Assembly: GCF_007845645.1 (NCBI RefSeq)
Contig: NZ_VCQV01000004.1
Span: 62,001 to 126,000, forward strand
Source: Leekyejoonella antrihumi
GTDB taxonomy: Bacteria > Actinomycetota > Actinomycetes > Actinomycetales > Dermatophilaceae
Length of the DNA stretch: 64,000 nt
Direction of reading: 5' to 3'
Part shown: in pieces, positions 20,222 through 29,171 of the stretch
Layout: the number at the start of each line of letters is the position of its first letter
Position numbering within the stretch: position 1 is the first letter of the stretch
Made by a program: the position numbers and the translations under genes
The notes under the pieces: model-generated
What the model was told of the DNA's origin: nothing
Seen by the model: only the letters and a program-made list of their open reading frames with translations
Database searches by the model: none

Positions 20222-21244
20222 TCACGCGTCGGGGTAGCCCTGCGGGTTCTGCGACTGCCAGCGCCAGGTGTCGGCGCACATGTCGTCGATGGTCTTGGTC
20301 GCCTGCCAGCGCAGCTCTCGATGAGCGCGGGCCGGGTCCGCCCAGTAGGCCGGCAGGTCCCCGGCGCGGCGGCCGACCACCTCATACGGCAGGGCGTGCC
20401 CGACCGCGCGCTCGAACGCGTGGAAGAGCTCGAGCACCGAGGTGCCGGTGCCTGTGCCGAGGTTGAAGGGGCGCACCGGCTCTCGCAGGTCATCCAGGTG
20501 CTCGACCGCGGCCACGTGACCGGCCGCAAGGTCTTCGACGTGGATGTAGTCGCGTTCGCAGGTGCCGTCGTCGGTGGGGTAGTCGTTGCCGAAGATCTGG
20601 AGGCGCTCACGTCGCCCGACGGCCACCTGCGCGATGAACGGCATCAGGTTGTTGGGGATTCCCTGCGGGTCCTCGCCCAGCCGCCCCGACGGGTGGGCGC
20701 CGACCGGGTTGAAGTAGCGCAGCATCGCGATCTTGAGGCCGTCCGTCACCGCGGCCACATCGGTCAGGATCTGCTCGTTCATAACCTTCGTGCGTCCGTA
20801 GGGGCTCGCGGCCGAAAGCGGCTGGTAGTCCTCCTGATAGGGCACTGGTGCGTGGTCGCCATACACCGTCGCTGAGGATGAGAAGACCAGGCGCCGCACA
20901 CCGGTGCGGTTCATCGCCCGCAGCAGGGAGAAAGTCGTCTCGAGGTTGTTGCGGTAGTAGGCGAGGGGTTTGGCCACGCTCTCGCCGACGGCCTTGAGCC
21001 CGGCGAAGTGGATCACCGCATCGATCTGCTCACTCGCGAAGAGGTGCTCGGTCTTGTCGGCATCGCACAGGTCGAACGAGTGCATCGGGATGTGCTTGCC
21101 CGACAGCGACTCCATCCGGCCCAGCACGGTCGGCTTGCTGTTGCTGAAGTCATCGACGACCACCACGTCGTGGCCGTGCGCCAGCAGCGCCACCGCAGTG
21201 TGTGAGCCGATGTATCCGGCGCCGCCGGAGACGAGTACGCGCAT
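20222..21244 (-). CDS. galE: UDP-glucose 4-epimerase
   Basis: A 340-residue short-chain dehydrogenase fold enzyme interconverting UDP-glucose and UDP-galactose. The NAD loop GGAGYIGS (7-14), SSSATVYG (122-129) and the YxxxK pair (Tyr149, Lys153) are intact. The C-terminal sugar-nucleotide region contains RPFNLGTGTGTSVLEL. It is convergent with the MbtH-like gene and divergent from the DivIVA-like gene. Confidence 0.94.
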   Translation of the reverse strand: MRVLVSGGAGYIGSHTAVALLAHGHDVVVVDDFSNSKPTVLGRMESLSGKHIPMHSFDLCDADKTEHLFASEQIDAVIHFAGLKAVGESVAKPLAYYRNNLETTFSLLRAMNRTGVRRLVFSSSATVYGDHAPVPYQEDYQPLSAASPYGRTKVMNEQILTDVAAVTDGLKIAMLRYFNPVGAHPSGRLGEDPQGIPNNLMPFIAQVAVGRRERLQIFGNDYPTDDGTCERDYIHVEDLAAGHVAAVEHLDDLREPVRPFNLGTGTGTSVLELFHAFERAVGHALPYEVVGRRAGDLPAYWADPARAHRELRWQATKTIDDMCADTWRWQSQNPQGYPDA

Positions 21245-21276
21245 GGCCCAACCCTACGGTGCGTGACAATGAGGCT

Positions 21277-21873
21277 ATGACGCAGACGCCATGGACGCAG
21301 CAGCACATCGAATACGTCGAGCATGTCGATCTGGCGCGGCAGCGTGGTGGCTATCTCGCGGACGACGTCGACCGGCAGCTGCGCCGCGTCGTCACGCTGA
21401 TGCGGGCCGGCAAACCGGTGCCGCAGGTGGCGGCGACCGCCCTGCGGCGCACCCGTCTGCGGGAGGGTTACGTCCCGGCGAGGGTCGAGGCGGTGTTCGA
21501 CCAGGTCGTGTCCTGGCAGCACAAGTTCGATGCGATACAGCTCCCGGAGCCGTCGGCCCCGGGAGTGCGGCCCGCGGCAGGCACGCAGAGCGCGGCGCCC
21601 GTCGCGCAGGGCGGTGGGCTGAAATGGACCCGACAGCAACAGGAGTGGGTGCGCGAGTCGACGTTCACGAAGCGCAGTGGCTCACGTGCCTACGTCACGG
21701 CCGAGGTGGACGACTTCCTCGACAAGGTGCTCGTCGCGATGGCCAAGGGGGAGCCTTTGCCCGAGATCGCATCCGTGCAGTTCTACCCGCCGAGATTCGG
21801 CACGAGCGGGTATGACGCGGTCGTGGTCGATGAGTTCCTCGACCAGCTGGGCAGCCTCCGCCCCGCCCTCTGA
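21277..21873 (+). CDS. DivIVA-domain-like protein
   Basis: A 198-residue soluble protein with two or three copies of the short DivIVA-type motif. Examples are FTKRSGSRAYVTAEVDDFLDKV near 130-151 and FGTSGYDAVVVDEFLDQL near 175-192, with a related N-terminal copy around RGGYLADDVDRQL. Unlike true Wag31/DivIVA it lacks a long coiled coil. A role at the cell pole or in envelope growth is family-based inference. GAGG sits just before the ATG at 21277. Confidence 0.7.
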   Translation: MTQTPWTQQHIEYVEHVDLARQRGGYLADDVDRQLRRVVTLMRAGKPVPQVAATALRRTRLREGYVPARVEAVFDQVVSWQHKFDAIQLPEPSAPGVRPAAGTQSAAPVAQGGGLKWTRQQQEWVRESTFTKRSGSRAYVTAEVDDFLDKVLVAMAKGEPLPEIASVQFYPPRFGTSGYDAVVVDEFLDQLGSLRPAL

Positions 21874-21875
21874 AC

Positions 21876-21917
21876 AGCCCCCGAACCTCGCCCGGGCGGG
21901 AGTAGCGGGCGGGGGCT
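21876..21917. terminator. hairpin between convergent divIVA-like and paaK genes
   Basis: AGCCCCCG pairs with CGGGGGCT across a 26-base loop. Position between convergent stops fits a bidirectional terminator. Confidence 0.6.
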
Positions 21918-21929
21918 GCTCGCGGGGCG

Positions 21930-23246
21930 CTATGTGCGCTGGTCGATGATCCGGCGGGCCTTGCCGACCGACCGCTCGATGCCACCGGGATCCATGACGA
22001 CGACCCGGGCGCTGGTGCCGATGCGGCTCTTGATCTCGTGCGTGAGCTCGGCTGCCAGCGCCGTGCGCCGCTCATCGCCGACGCCGTCCTGCGCCTCGAC
22101 GTTGACGGTCAGCTCATCGAGGCGACCCGGCCGAGACAGCACGCACTGGAAGTAGGGCGTGAGGCCGGGCAGCCCGAGCACCAGCTCCTCGATCTGGGTC
22201 GGGAACACGTTGACGCCGCGCACGATCATCAGGTCGTCGGAGCGTCCGGTGACCTTCTCCATGCGCCGCATGCCGGGGCGGGCGGTGCCGGGCAGCAGCC
22301 GAGTCAGGTCACGGGTGCGATAGCGCAGCACCGGCATCGCCTGCTTGGTCAGCGAGGTGAACACCAGCTCGCCCACCTCACCGTCGGGCAGCGGTTCGCC
22401 GGTGATCGGGTCGACGATTTCGGGATAGAAGTGGTCCTCCCAGATGTGCAGGCCGTCCTTGGTCTCCACGCACTCCTGCGCGACGCCGGGCCCCATCACC
22501 TCGGACAGCCCATAGATGTCGGTGCCGTGCATCCCGGCCCGCTCCTCGATCTCCCGGCGCATCAGGTCGGTCCACGGTTCCGCACCGAAGACCCCGACCG
22601 ACAGCGGCAGCTCGCGCGCATCCACACCCTGGCGGTCCAGCTCGTCCAGGATCGACAGGAAGTAGGACGGGGTCACCATGATCACCCGGGCGCCGAAGTC
22701 CCGCAGCAGCTGCGCCTGCTTCTCGGTCTGCCCGCCGGACATCGGCACGACGGTGCAGCCCAGCTTCTCCGCGCCGTAGTGCGCTCCGAGACCGCCGGTG
22801 AACAGCCCATAGCCGTAGGCCACGTGCACCACGTCGCCGGGTCGGGCACCCGCTGCGCGCAGTGAGCGGGCGACCAGCGATGCCCAGGTGTCGATGTCCG
22901 CGCGGGTGTAGCCGACCACGGTGGGCTTGCCGGTGGTGCCGCTGGACGCGTGGACCCGCACGACCTGCTCGCGAGGCACGGCAAACATGCCGAAGGGGTA
23001 GTTGTCGCGCAGGTCCGCCTTCGTGGTGAACGGCAGGTGCCGCACGTCCTCGAGCGCGTGGATGTCGCGTGGATGGACGCCGATGTTGTCCAGGGCCGCG
23101 CGATAGTGCGGCACGTTGTCATAGGCCGACGTGACGGTGGTCTGCAGCCGCTCCAGCTGGCGGCTGCGCAGCTCGTCGACCGACCAGCGCTCGGCGTCGT
23201 CGAGCAGGTGGCTGCCGTCGGGGATCTGCGGGAGGGGGGTGGTCAT
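21930..23246 (-). CDS. paaK: phenylacetate-CoA ligase
   Basis: A 438-residue adenylate-forming enzyme activating phenylacetate to phenylacetyl-CoA, the entry step of aerobic phenylacetate breakdown. The AMP-binding loop SSGTTGKPTVVGYT, the YGLSEVMGPG motif and the hinge RSDDLMIVRGVNVFPTQIEE are all present. The length is normal for PaaK. It lies beside paaI and the divergent paaN. The ring epoxidase genes (paaABCDE) are not in this window. Confidence 0.94.
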   Translation of the reverse strand: MTTPLPQIPDGSHLLDDAERWSVDELRSRQLERLQTTVTSAYDNVPHYRAALDNIGVHPRDIHALEDVRHLPFTTKADLRDNYPFGMFAVPREQVVRVHASSGTTGKPTVVGYTRADIDTWASLVARSLRAAGARPGDVVHVAYGYGLFTGGLGAHYGAEKLGCTVVPMSGGQTEKQAQLLRDFGARVIMVTPSYFLSILDELDRQGVDARELPLSVGVFGAEPWTDLMRREIEERAGMHGTDIYGLSEVMGPGVAQECVETKDGLHIWEDHFYPEIVDPITGEPLPDGEVGELVFTSLTKQAMPVLRYRTRDLTRLLPGTARPGMRRMEKVTGRSDDLMIVRGVNVFPTQIEELVLGLPGLTPYFQCVLSRPGRLDELTVNVEAQDGVGDERRTALAAELTHEIKSRIGTSARVVVMDPGGIERSVGKARRIIDQRT

Positions 23247-23299
23247 GAGCTTCTCTTTTCTTGCGTGGCGAGTCTCGAGCGTGGTGAGGACGGCGCTGG

Positions 23300-23722
23300 T
23301 CAGCGCGGTGGCAGGGTGCGGGACCGACCGCGGAACTCGGCAACGACGCCGCCGTCACTTTGCCGAGTGACCGTGACGTCGGTGATTCCGTTGCGGCCAT
23401 AGCGTGCTCGTTCGTGGCCTGTGGCGACCAGCGTGTCGCCGAGGCGTCCGGAGCTGATGAAGTTGATCTCTGCGCCCGAGGCGACCGTGGTGTGGCCGGT
23501 CGCGTTGCACGCCAGGGCGAAGGTCGAGTCCGCCAGGGTGAAGATGTACCCCCCGTGCTGGATCGCATGACCGTTCACCTGGGTGTCGGTGACGGTCATC
23601 CGGGTCGTCGCGTGGCCGAGGCCTTCGTCGACTCCGACGTCGAGCAGCTCGATACCCAAGGCCTGGGAGGCGCCGTCGGCGTCCCACATACGTCTCACGT
23701 GCTCGAGTGCATCATCGGTCAT
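23300..23722 (-). CDS. paaI: hydroxyphenylacetyl-CoA thioesterase PaaI
   Basis: A 140-residue hotdog-fold thioesterase. The catalytic stretch NGHAIQHGGYIFTLADSTFALACN carries the HGG turn and the acidic residue. In the paa pathway it salvages CoA from dead-end thioesters. I use the ATG of MTDDALEHV; the longer reading runs into the divergent promoter region. It lies just upstream of paaK on the same strand. Confidence 0.9.
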   Translation of the reverse strand: MTDDALEHVRRMWDADGASQALGIELLDVGVDEGLGHATTRMTVTDTQVNGHAIQHGGYIFTLADSTFALACNATGHTTVASGAEINFISSGRLGDTLVATGHERARYGRNGITDVTVTRQSDGGVVAEFRGRSRTLPPR

Positions 23723-23724
23723 GT

Positions 23725-23772
23725 GACACATGCTTGCAGATGTGTCGCCTCGGTGTAACACGGATGGTTACC
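23725..23772. promoter_or_regulatory. paaI-paaN divergent operator candidates
   Basis: Two dyads lie between the divergent starts: GACACAT-n8-ATGTGTC (23725-23746) and GGTGTAAC...GTTACC (23753-23772). Either could bind a phenylacetyl-CoA responsive repressor. No regulator gene is adjacent. Confidence 0.45.
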
Positions 23773-25488
23773 ATTGGTCGTGTGACGACCACAGATCTGC
23801 ACCAGGACCACCCACTCGTCGGCAAGCACGCGCAGGCGCTGCAGGAGGCTCGCGAGGCGCTGGCTGCCCGCAGCTACTACTCCCGCTACCCGGAGTCACC
23901 GTCCCCGCGGGTCTATGGCGAGCACGCGGCGGCCGAGGGCAAGGCAGCGTATGACGCGCGTCTGGGTCGGCCGTTCGACCTCGCCGACCAGCCGGGTGAC
24001 GGCACCCGGGTCGGCGCGGAGGTCTCGCCCTACGGCCCGGAGCTCGGTGTGACCTACCCACACCTCGACGTCGACGCGGCGATGACCGCGGCCCAGCAGG
24101 CGCTGCCCGCCTGGCGCGATGCCGGTGCGCTGGTGCGGGCAGCGGCGCTGGTCGAGGGGCTGGACCGGCTGGGCGTGCGCTCGTTCGAGCTGGCGAACGC
24201 CGTGCAGCACACCTCGGGTCAGCCGTTCGTGATGGCTTTCCAGGCCGGCGGGCCGCAGGCGCAGGACCGCGGGCTGGAGGCGGTCGTAACGGCGCTGGTC
24301 GAGCAGGAGCGTATCCCGTCATCCGTCGTGTGGGAGAAGCCGGCGAAGCGTGAGCCGCTGCGGATGCGCAAGGACTACCGGATCGTGCCGCGCGGGGTGG
24401 CGCTGGTCGTCGGCTGCAACACCTTCCCGACCTGGAACGCCTACCCGGGCATCTTCGCGTCGCTGGCCACCGGCAACCCGGTGGTCGTCAAGCCGCACCC
24501 GCACGCCACGCTGCCGCTGGCGATCACCGTGAAGGTGCTGCGCGAGGCGCTCGCGGAGGCCGGTTTCGACCCGGCCCTGGTGCAGCTCGCCGCCGAGGCC
24601 GACGGCGAGGGCCTGGCCAAGGTGCTCGCGGAGCGACCCGAGGTCCGCATCATCGACTACACCGGCGGTCCGACGTTCGGCAACTGGCTGGAGCAGGCAG
24701 GGGCCGCCGCCGGCAAGCAGGTCTACACCGAGAAGGCCGGCGTCAACACGATCGTCATCGACTCCACTGATGACCTTTTGGGGCTGCTCGGCAACCTGGC
24801 GTTCTCCTTCTCGCTCTACTCCGGTCAGATGTGCACCGCGCCGCAGAACGTCTATGTGCCGCGTGACGGACTGGACACCGACCAGGGCCATCTCGGCTTC
24901 GAGGAATTCGGATCGTCTCTGGCCGAGGCGATCCGCAAGTTCACCGCCGACGATGCGAAGGCCGTCGAGGTCCTCGGTGCGACCGTCAACCCCGGCGTCC
25001 GGCAGCGAGCGGCCTCCCTTGCACAGCTGGCGCAGGATGCGGGCGGGCGGCTCGTGCTGGACAGCCGCAAGGTCGAGCACCCGTCCTTCCCGGACGCCGT
25101 GGTGCGCACTCCCGGCCTGGTTGCCCTGGACGTGACGGACAGTGCGACCTACACGAAGGAGTGCTTCGGGCCGGTGGCCTTCCTGATCGCGACAGACTCC
25201 ACCGACCAGTCGCTGCAACGGCTGCGCGACACCATCACCGAGCACGGTGCGATGACGGCGTCGGTCTACTCCACGTCCTACCCGGTGCTGGAGGACGCCC
25301 GTGATGCGGCGGCCGATGCGGGCGTGGCGCTCTCGGAGAACCTGACCGGCGGAGTGTTCGTCAACCAGACCGCGGCGTTCAGCGACTACCACGGCACCGG
25401 CGCCAACCCCGCAGCCAACGCGGCGTATGCCGATGCCGCCTTCGTCGCCGGCCGGTTCCGGGTCATCACCTCGCGCCGACACGTCTGA
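23764..25488 (+). CDS. paaN: PaaN, aldehyde dehydrogenase of phenylacetate degradation
   Basis: About 574 residues of the stand-alone aldehyde-dehydrogenase PaaN type. It carries the cofactor loop (VVGCNTFPTWNAYPG), the glycine turn YTGGPTFGNWLE and the catalytic-cysteine segment SGQMCTAPQNVYVP. It should oxidise the ring-opened semialdehyde to the 3-oxo acyl-CoA. The start is uncertain: ATG at 23764 or GTG at 23782 both fit and neither has a clear Shine-Dalgarno, so the mRNA may be leaderless. It is divergent from paaI. The fused C-terminal hydratase domain of enterobacterial PaaZ is absent. Confidence 0.9.
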   Translation: MVTIGRVTTTDLHQDHPLVGKHAQALQEAREALAARSYYSRYPESPSPRVYGEHAAAEGKAAYDARLGRPFDLADQPGDGTRVGAEVSPYGPELGVTYPHLDVDAAMTAAQQALPAWRDAGALVRAAALVEGLDRLGVRSFELANAVQHTSGQPFVMAFQAGGPQAQDRGLEAVVTALVEQERIPSSVVWEKPAKREPLRMRKDYRIVPRGVALVVGCNTFPTWNAYPGIFASLATGNPVVVKPHPHATLPLAITVKVLREALAEAGFDPALVQLAAEADGEGLAKVLAERPEVRIIDYTGGPTFGNWLEQAGAAAGKQVYTEKAGVNTIVIDSTDDLLGLLGNLAFSFSLYSGQMCTAPQNVYVPRDGLDTDQGHLGFEEFGSSLAEAIRKFTADDAKAVEVLGATVNPGVRQRAASLAQLAQDAGGRLVLDSRKVEHPSFPDAVVRTPGLVALDVTDSATYTKECFGPVAFLIATDSTDQSLQRLRDTITEHGAMTASVYSTSYPVLEDARDAAADAGVALSENLTGGVFVNQTAAFSDYHGTGANPAANAAYADAAFVAGRFRVITSRRHV

Positions 25489-25676
25489 CGTCCGTACGGG
25501 GGATAGCCGCACAAATTCTTGTCCCATCCCCTCGCCCTGGTCCGATCGTCCGGCTAGGGTGTAGCACGCACAGGGGTTTATCAGGAGTGCTGGTGTCAGT
25601 CGGAAGGGTGACTGTCGTTCGGCTACGGAGCATCCCGTGCATCACACAGATGTGACCAGACCAAGGAGCGACTCGG

Positions 25677-27569
25677 ATGAAGCGTCGAAACCTCGCTGCC
25701 CTCACGGCAGCTGCAACGGCCGTGGCGGTGATCCCCGCCGCGGGTGCGTTGGCAGCTTCCGCAGGCAATGATGGTAGGACCGTGCTGCCCAACTCTGGCG
25801 TTGTCCACGCCAGCGGGCTATCGGTGAAGGGGGCGGCCGCGAGCACGCAGCCGATGAGTTTCACCTTCCAGTTGCCACTGCGCAACCAGGACCTGGCGAA
25901 CAGGCTCGTCCAGAAGAGCGTCGTGCTGTCGCCGGCTCAGTACCGCACCTACTTCGCGCCGAGCGCGGCGCAGCTGACGAAGGTGTCGAAGTGGGCGAAG
26001 TCGCAGGGCTTCACCGTGACCCAGATCAGCCGGGACTCCGGCCAGGTCACGGTCAGCGGCACCGTCAGCCACGTCAACAAGGCGTTCAAGGTGCAGATGC
26101 ACCGCGCCACGCTGGACGGCAAGAGTGGGCTGACCACCAATGCCTCTCCCTCGGTGCCAGCCAGTCTTGGCCTGAGCGGGATCGCCGGACTCAACTCGGT
26201 GCACCACATGACCACCGACCACGTGGTGCAGCCGAACTGGAAGAAGTCAGCGTCCGCCAAGGGCATGGTGCACACAGGTGGGCTCGGCCAGAACATGAAG
26301 CCGCTTGCCAACGGTGCGTCGGATGGCAGCACGAGTTGTTCCGCGTACTGGGGCGACCACCTCTACCCCAAATCCAAGAAGTACAGCAACGAGTCCAACG
26401 TGATGTGCGGCTACATGCCGGCCGACCTGCAAAAGATGTACGGGTCCGCGGCCTACAAGACCACCAAGGCCTCGCTGGGCATTCTGCTGTGGGACAACAA
26501 CAAGAACGAGCTGGCCCAGACCAACACCTACATGAAGAAGGCCGGCTACCCGACGCTGGCCAGCTACACCGCGGTCACAAACCCGTACACCAACGACCCG
26601 GCCTGCGCCGGAGCCCAGAGCGAGCAGGACCTCGACGTCCAGTCGAGCCATGCCATCGCCCCGGGCGCGTCGATCACGTATTACGGCGCGGCCAGCTGCA
26701 ACGACAGCGATCTGACCGCGATGCTGCAGAAGGCCGTGGACGCGCACAAGGTGACCACGATCTCGATGTCGTTCGGCACGTCATCGGACCAGGGCCTGAC
26801 CACGGCGGACAAGAACTCGTGGGATCGTCCGCTGCTGCAGGCATCGCTGACCGGCATGTCGGTCTTTGCCGCAACCGGTGACTCGGGCGACAACTCCCGG
26901 AAGACGAAGACCAACGATGGCAAGCCGCACATCGGCTACCCGGCCACCAGTTACTACGTCGCCGCGGTCGGTGGCACGTCCGTGGGGATGAAGTCGACAG
27001 GCTCGCTCTCGGCCCTGACCGGCTGGGAGGACGGCTTCTACTCGCAGGCCAGTCCGGGAGCCACGACCTTCCCTGATGTGACGAACAGTTACCCGCCCTA
27101 CGGCGCCGGCGGCGGCATCAGTGAGACCTGGTCCATGCCGGCATGGCAGAAGGGCAAGGTCGGCGGCTACTCCAGCACGATGCGCGTGGTGCCGGACATT
27201 GCAGCCGTTGCCGACCCGTTCACCGGCTACACGATCTACACGAACGACGGCGGCCTGACCTACGAGCCGATCGGTGGCACCAGCCTGGCGACACCGGTGA
27301 CGGCGGCGCTGGTCGGCCTCGGCAAGACGGCCAACAAGTACAAGGTCGGCAACATCGCGCCGAAGCTCTACCAGCTTGCGGGCACCTCGGCGATCACGGA
27401 TGTCAACGGCCCGAACAAGGCGGGTGTCTACTACCCGATGACCACCACCAGTGGTCTGGTCATCGGCTTTGACACCCACCACCAGTCGCTGGTCACCAAG
27501 GCGGGCTGGGACAACGTGACCGGTGTCGGCACGCCGCACGGCGCAGCCTTCATCCAGGCCATCAAGTAG
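25677..27569 (+). CDS. secreted pro-kumamolisin-type S53 peptidase
   Basis: A 630-residue exported acid protease. A signal peptide (1-27) is followed by an activation domain (about 58-180, with SFTFQLPLRNQ...). The catalytic domain then starts near 248 (MPADLQKMYG). Catalytic residues are Glu316 and Asp320 in SEQDLDVQ, oxyanion Asp402 in TGDSGD and Ser536 in GGTSLATP. Unlike the S53 protein at 17636 it has a full prodomain and no extra C-terminal domains. AGGAG lies ten bases before the ATG, and a 14-bp terminator hairpin follows the stop. Confidence 0.92.
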   Translation: MKRRNLAALTAAATAVAVIPAAGALAASAGNDGRTVLPNSGVVHASGLSVKGAAASTQPMSFTFQLPLRNQDLANRLVQKSVVLSPAQYRTYFAPSAAQLTKVSKWAKSQGFTVTQISRDSGQVTVSGTVSHVNKAFKVQMHRATLDGKSGLTTNASPSVPASLGLSGIAGLNSVHHMTTDHVVQPNWKKSASAKGMVHTGGLGQNMKPLANGASDGSTSCSAYWGDHLYPKSKKYSNESNVMCGYMPADLQKMYGSAAYKTTKASLGILLWDNNKNELAQTNTYMKKAGYPTLASYTAVTNPYTNDPACAGAQSEQDLDVQSSHAIAPGASITYYGAASCNDSDLTAMLQKAVDAHKVTTISMSFGTSSDQGLTTADKNSWDRPLLQASLTGMSVFAATGDSGDNSRKTKTNDGKPHIGYPATSYYVAAVGGTSVGMKSTGSLSALTGWEDGFYSQASPGATTFPDVTNSYPPYGAGGGISETWSMPAWQKGKVGGYSSTMRVVPDIAAVADPFTGYTIYTNDGGLTYEPIGGTSLATPVTAALVGLGKTANKYKVGNIAPKLYQLAGTSAITDVNGPNKAGVYYPMTTTSGLVIGFDTHHQSLVTKAGWDNVTGVGTPHGAAFIQAIK

Positions 27570-27592
27570 TCATCAGGCGCAGACGCCCAACA

Positions 27593-27628
27593 CTCTGCCC
27601 CCAGTCACAGCTGCGACTGGGGGCAGAG
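27593..27628. terminator. terminator hairpin after the S53 peptidase
   Basis: A perfect 14-bp stem, CTCTGCCCCCAGTC / GACTGGGGGCAGAG, with an eight-base loop. Confidence 0.75.
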
Positions 27629-27712
27629 CCGTATCCGACAGTGCGCGAGCCACCTCGCCCCGGGGGAGCGACGTAGTCTGAGAGTCCAGGCGCGCACAAG
27701 AGGAGAGGGCTG

Positions 27713-28204
27713 ATGCGAGCACGGCTCGGGGCAATAGCGGTGATGACACTGGGGATGGTGACGATCGTGGGTTGTGGTTCCAGCACGACATCCGGAGCAG
27801 GAAGCTCGTCGAATGTGGCCGGCCCGACCAGTGCCGCCCCAAGCGGGCAGCCGTCCACACCCGCGACCAGTAGCCGGCCCACACCGTCGACCTCGGCCGG
27901 CGCCAGCAGCACCCCAGCCGACCGGACCTTCCACGGCACGGTGTTGGGACATGGTCTGACCTGCATCGGGTTCACGACCACCGACGGGGATCGCTACGCG
28001 CTGACTGGTAACACGATTCCCGCAAAGCTGAGCCAGGTGGCGCACTCGGGGTTCCAGGAGGGCAACCGTCTGCCGTTGCAGGCGGAGGTGACCGTGGTGG
28101 GGCACGTGGCTCCGCACGCGATGAGCACCTGCGGTTACACCGTGCTGGTGGCCAGCAAGGTGACGATCACTTCGGTCGGCAAGGCGACGGTGCCGGGGTC
28201 GTGA
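27713..28204 (+). CDS. small lipoprotein of unknown function
   Basis: 163 residues. The lipobox ends at IVGC (Cys about 21), followed by a low-complexity Ser/Thr/Pro stretch to about 65. A small C-terminal domain follows with two cysteines (LTCIGFTTTDGDRYAL and MSTCGYTVL) that may pair. It reads like an OB- or beta-barrel-sized module. It precedes two L,D-transpeptidases and a cell-surface protein, so a wall-associated role is plausible. AGGAGAGG precedes the ATG. Confidence 0.7.
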   Translation: MRARLGAIAVMTLGMVTIVGCGSSTTSGAGSSSNVAGPTSAAPSGQPSTPATSSRPTPSTSAGASSTPADRTFHGTVLGHGLTCIGFTTTDGDRYALTGNTIPAKLSQVAHSGFQEGNRLPLQAEVTVVGHVAPHAMSTCGYTVLVASKVTITSVGKATVPGS

Positions 28205-28281
28205 GGTTCGTCACCGCGTTCGCTATGCTTGGCCGTTCAGGGGATGCGCGGCCACCGGGTCGGTAATGCAGTTGAGGAGCT

Positions 28282-29151
28282 ATGCCAGCACACCGGCTCA
28301 ACGGGCGGGGCCTTGCCCGAAGCATCGGCACCACGGTGCTCGGCGTGGCGTGCGGATTCCTATTGATCGCACTCGGCGTCGTGCTGGCCATCAAGTTCTT
28401 CGGCGGAGGCAGCTCGCACCCGGAGGCGGCGCAGACCAGGCTCTCGGCACCGGCACCGGCAGCGCGGCACATCGCCATACCATCCGTCAGTGTGGCAACT
28501 CTGGCCAAGCTCCCCCGTGCGACAACGATGACGACCGTCAAGGGCGCGCCGGTGAACGAGAGCGCACCAAGCGGCGGCGAAGTGGTGCAGATTCAAACAA
28601 ATATTGCCGGATTCGCCAAACCTGGCGCAAATCCCATTACAGTGATCCCGAGCAAGCAGATTGGCGACCAGACCTGGCTGCCAATCATCGGGCGTGATGC
28701 AAACTGGATCCACGTGCGGCTGCCATCACGTCCCGATGGCGCCACTGCATGGATTCCGGGGGACGGTCTGCGCACGGCACGGACCGATTGGGCTGTCAAG
28801 ATCGCGCTGAAGCAAGGCACGATGACTGTGACAAAGGGGGGAAAGATCATGGGTGAGTGGACCGTCGGTCAGGGTCAGAGCGCCACACCGACCCCCACCG
28901 GACAGACCTTCCTCCTCGCCGGGTTCGTCGACCCCACGCAGACGTTCTCACCGGTGATCTACGCCCTCGGCACCCACTCGCGCACACTCGACACTTTCGG
29001 CGGCGGGCCCGGGACCGTCGCCGTGCATGGCTGGCCCACGAAGGCGGGCCGCGAGGGCAAGGTCTCTCATGGCTGTGTCCGAGTCCCGGCTGGTGCGTTA
29101 TCCACCTTCAAGAAGCTGCCCTCGGGCACACCGATTGATATCACCGCATGA
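28282..29151 (+). CDS. L,D-transpeptidase (YkuD), membrane-anchored
   Basis: A 289-residue enzyme that makes 3-3 cross-links in peptidoglycan or attaches proteins to it. One N-terminal membrane helix (17-40) anchors it. An SH3-like segment (about 95-165) precedes the YkuD domain with His249 in VHGW and catalytic Cys265 in SHGCVRVP. It is a paralogue of the gene at 29995 but with a membrane helix instead of a lipobox. Codons 100-145 (28580-28720) are visibly richer in A and T than the rest, hinting at a recombined segment. Confidence 0.9.
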   Translation: MPAHRLNGRGLARSIGTTVLGVACGFLLIALGVVLAIKFFGGGSSHPEAAQTRLSAPAPAARHIAIPSVSVATLAKLPRATTMTTVKGAPVNESAPSGGEVVQIQTNIAGFAKPGANPITVIPSKQIGDQTWLPIIGRDANWIHVRLPSRPDGATAWIPGDGLRTARTDWAVKIALKQGTMTVTKGGKIMGEWTVGQGQSATPTPTGQTFLLAGFVDPTQTFSPVIYALGTHSRTLDTFGGGPGTVAVHGWPTKAGREGKVSHGCVRVPAGALSTFKKLPSGTPIDITA

Positions 29152-29171
29152 ACCCAAGGAAGGGACAAACA

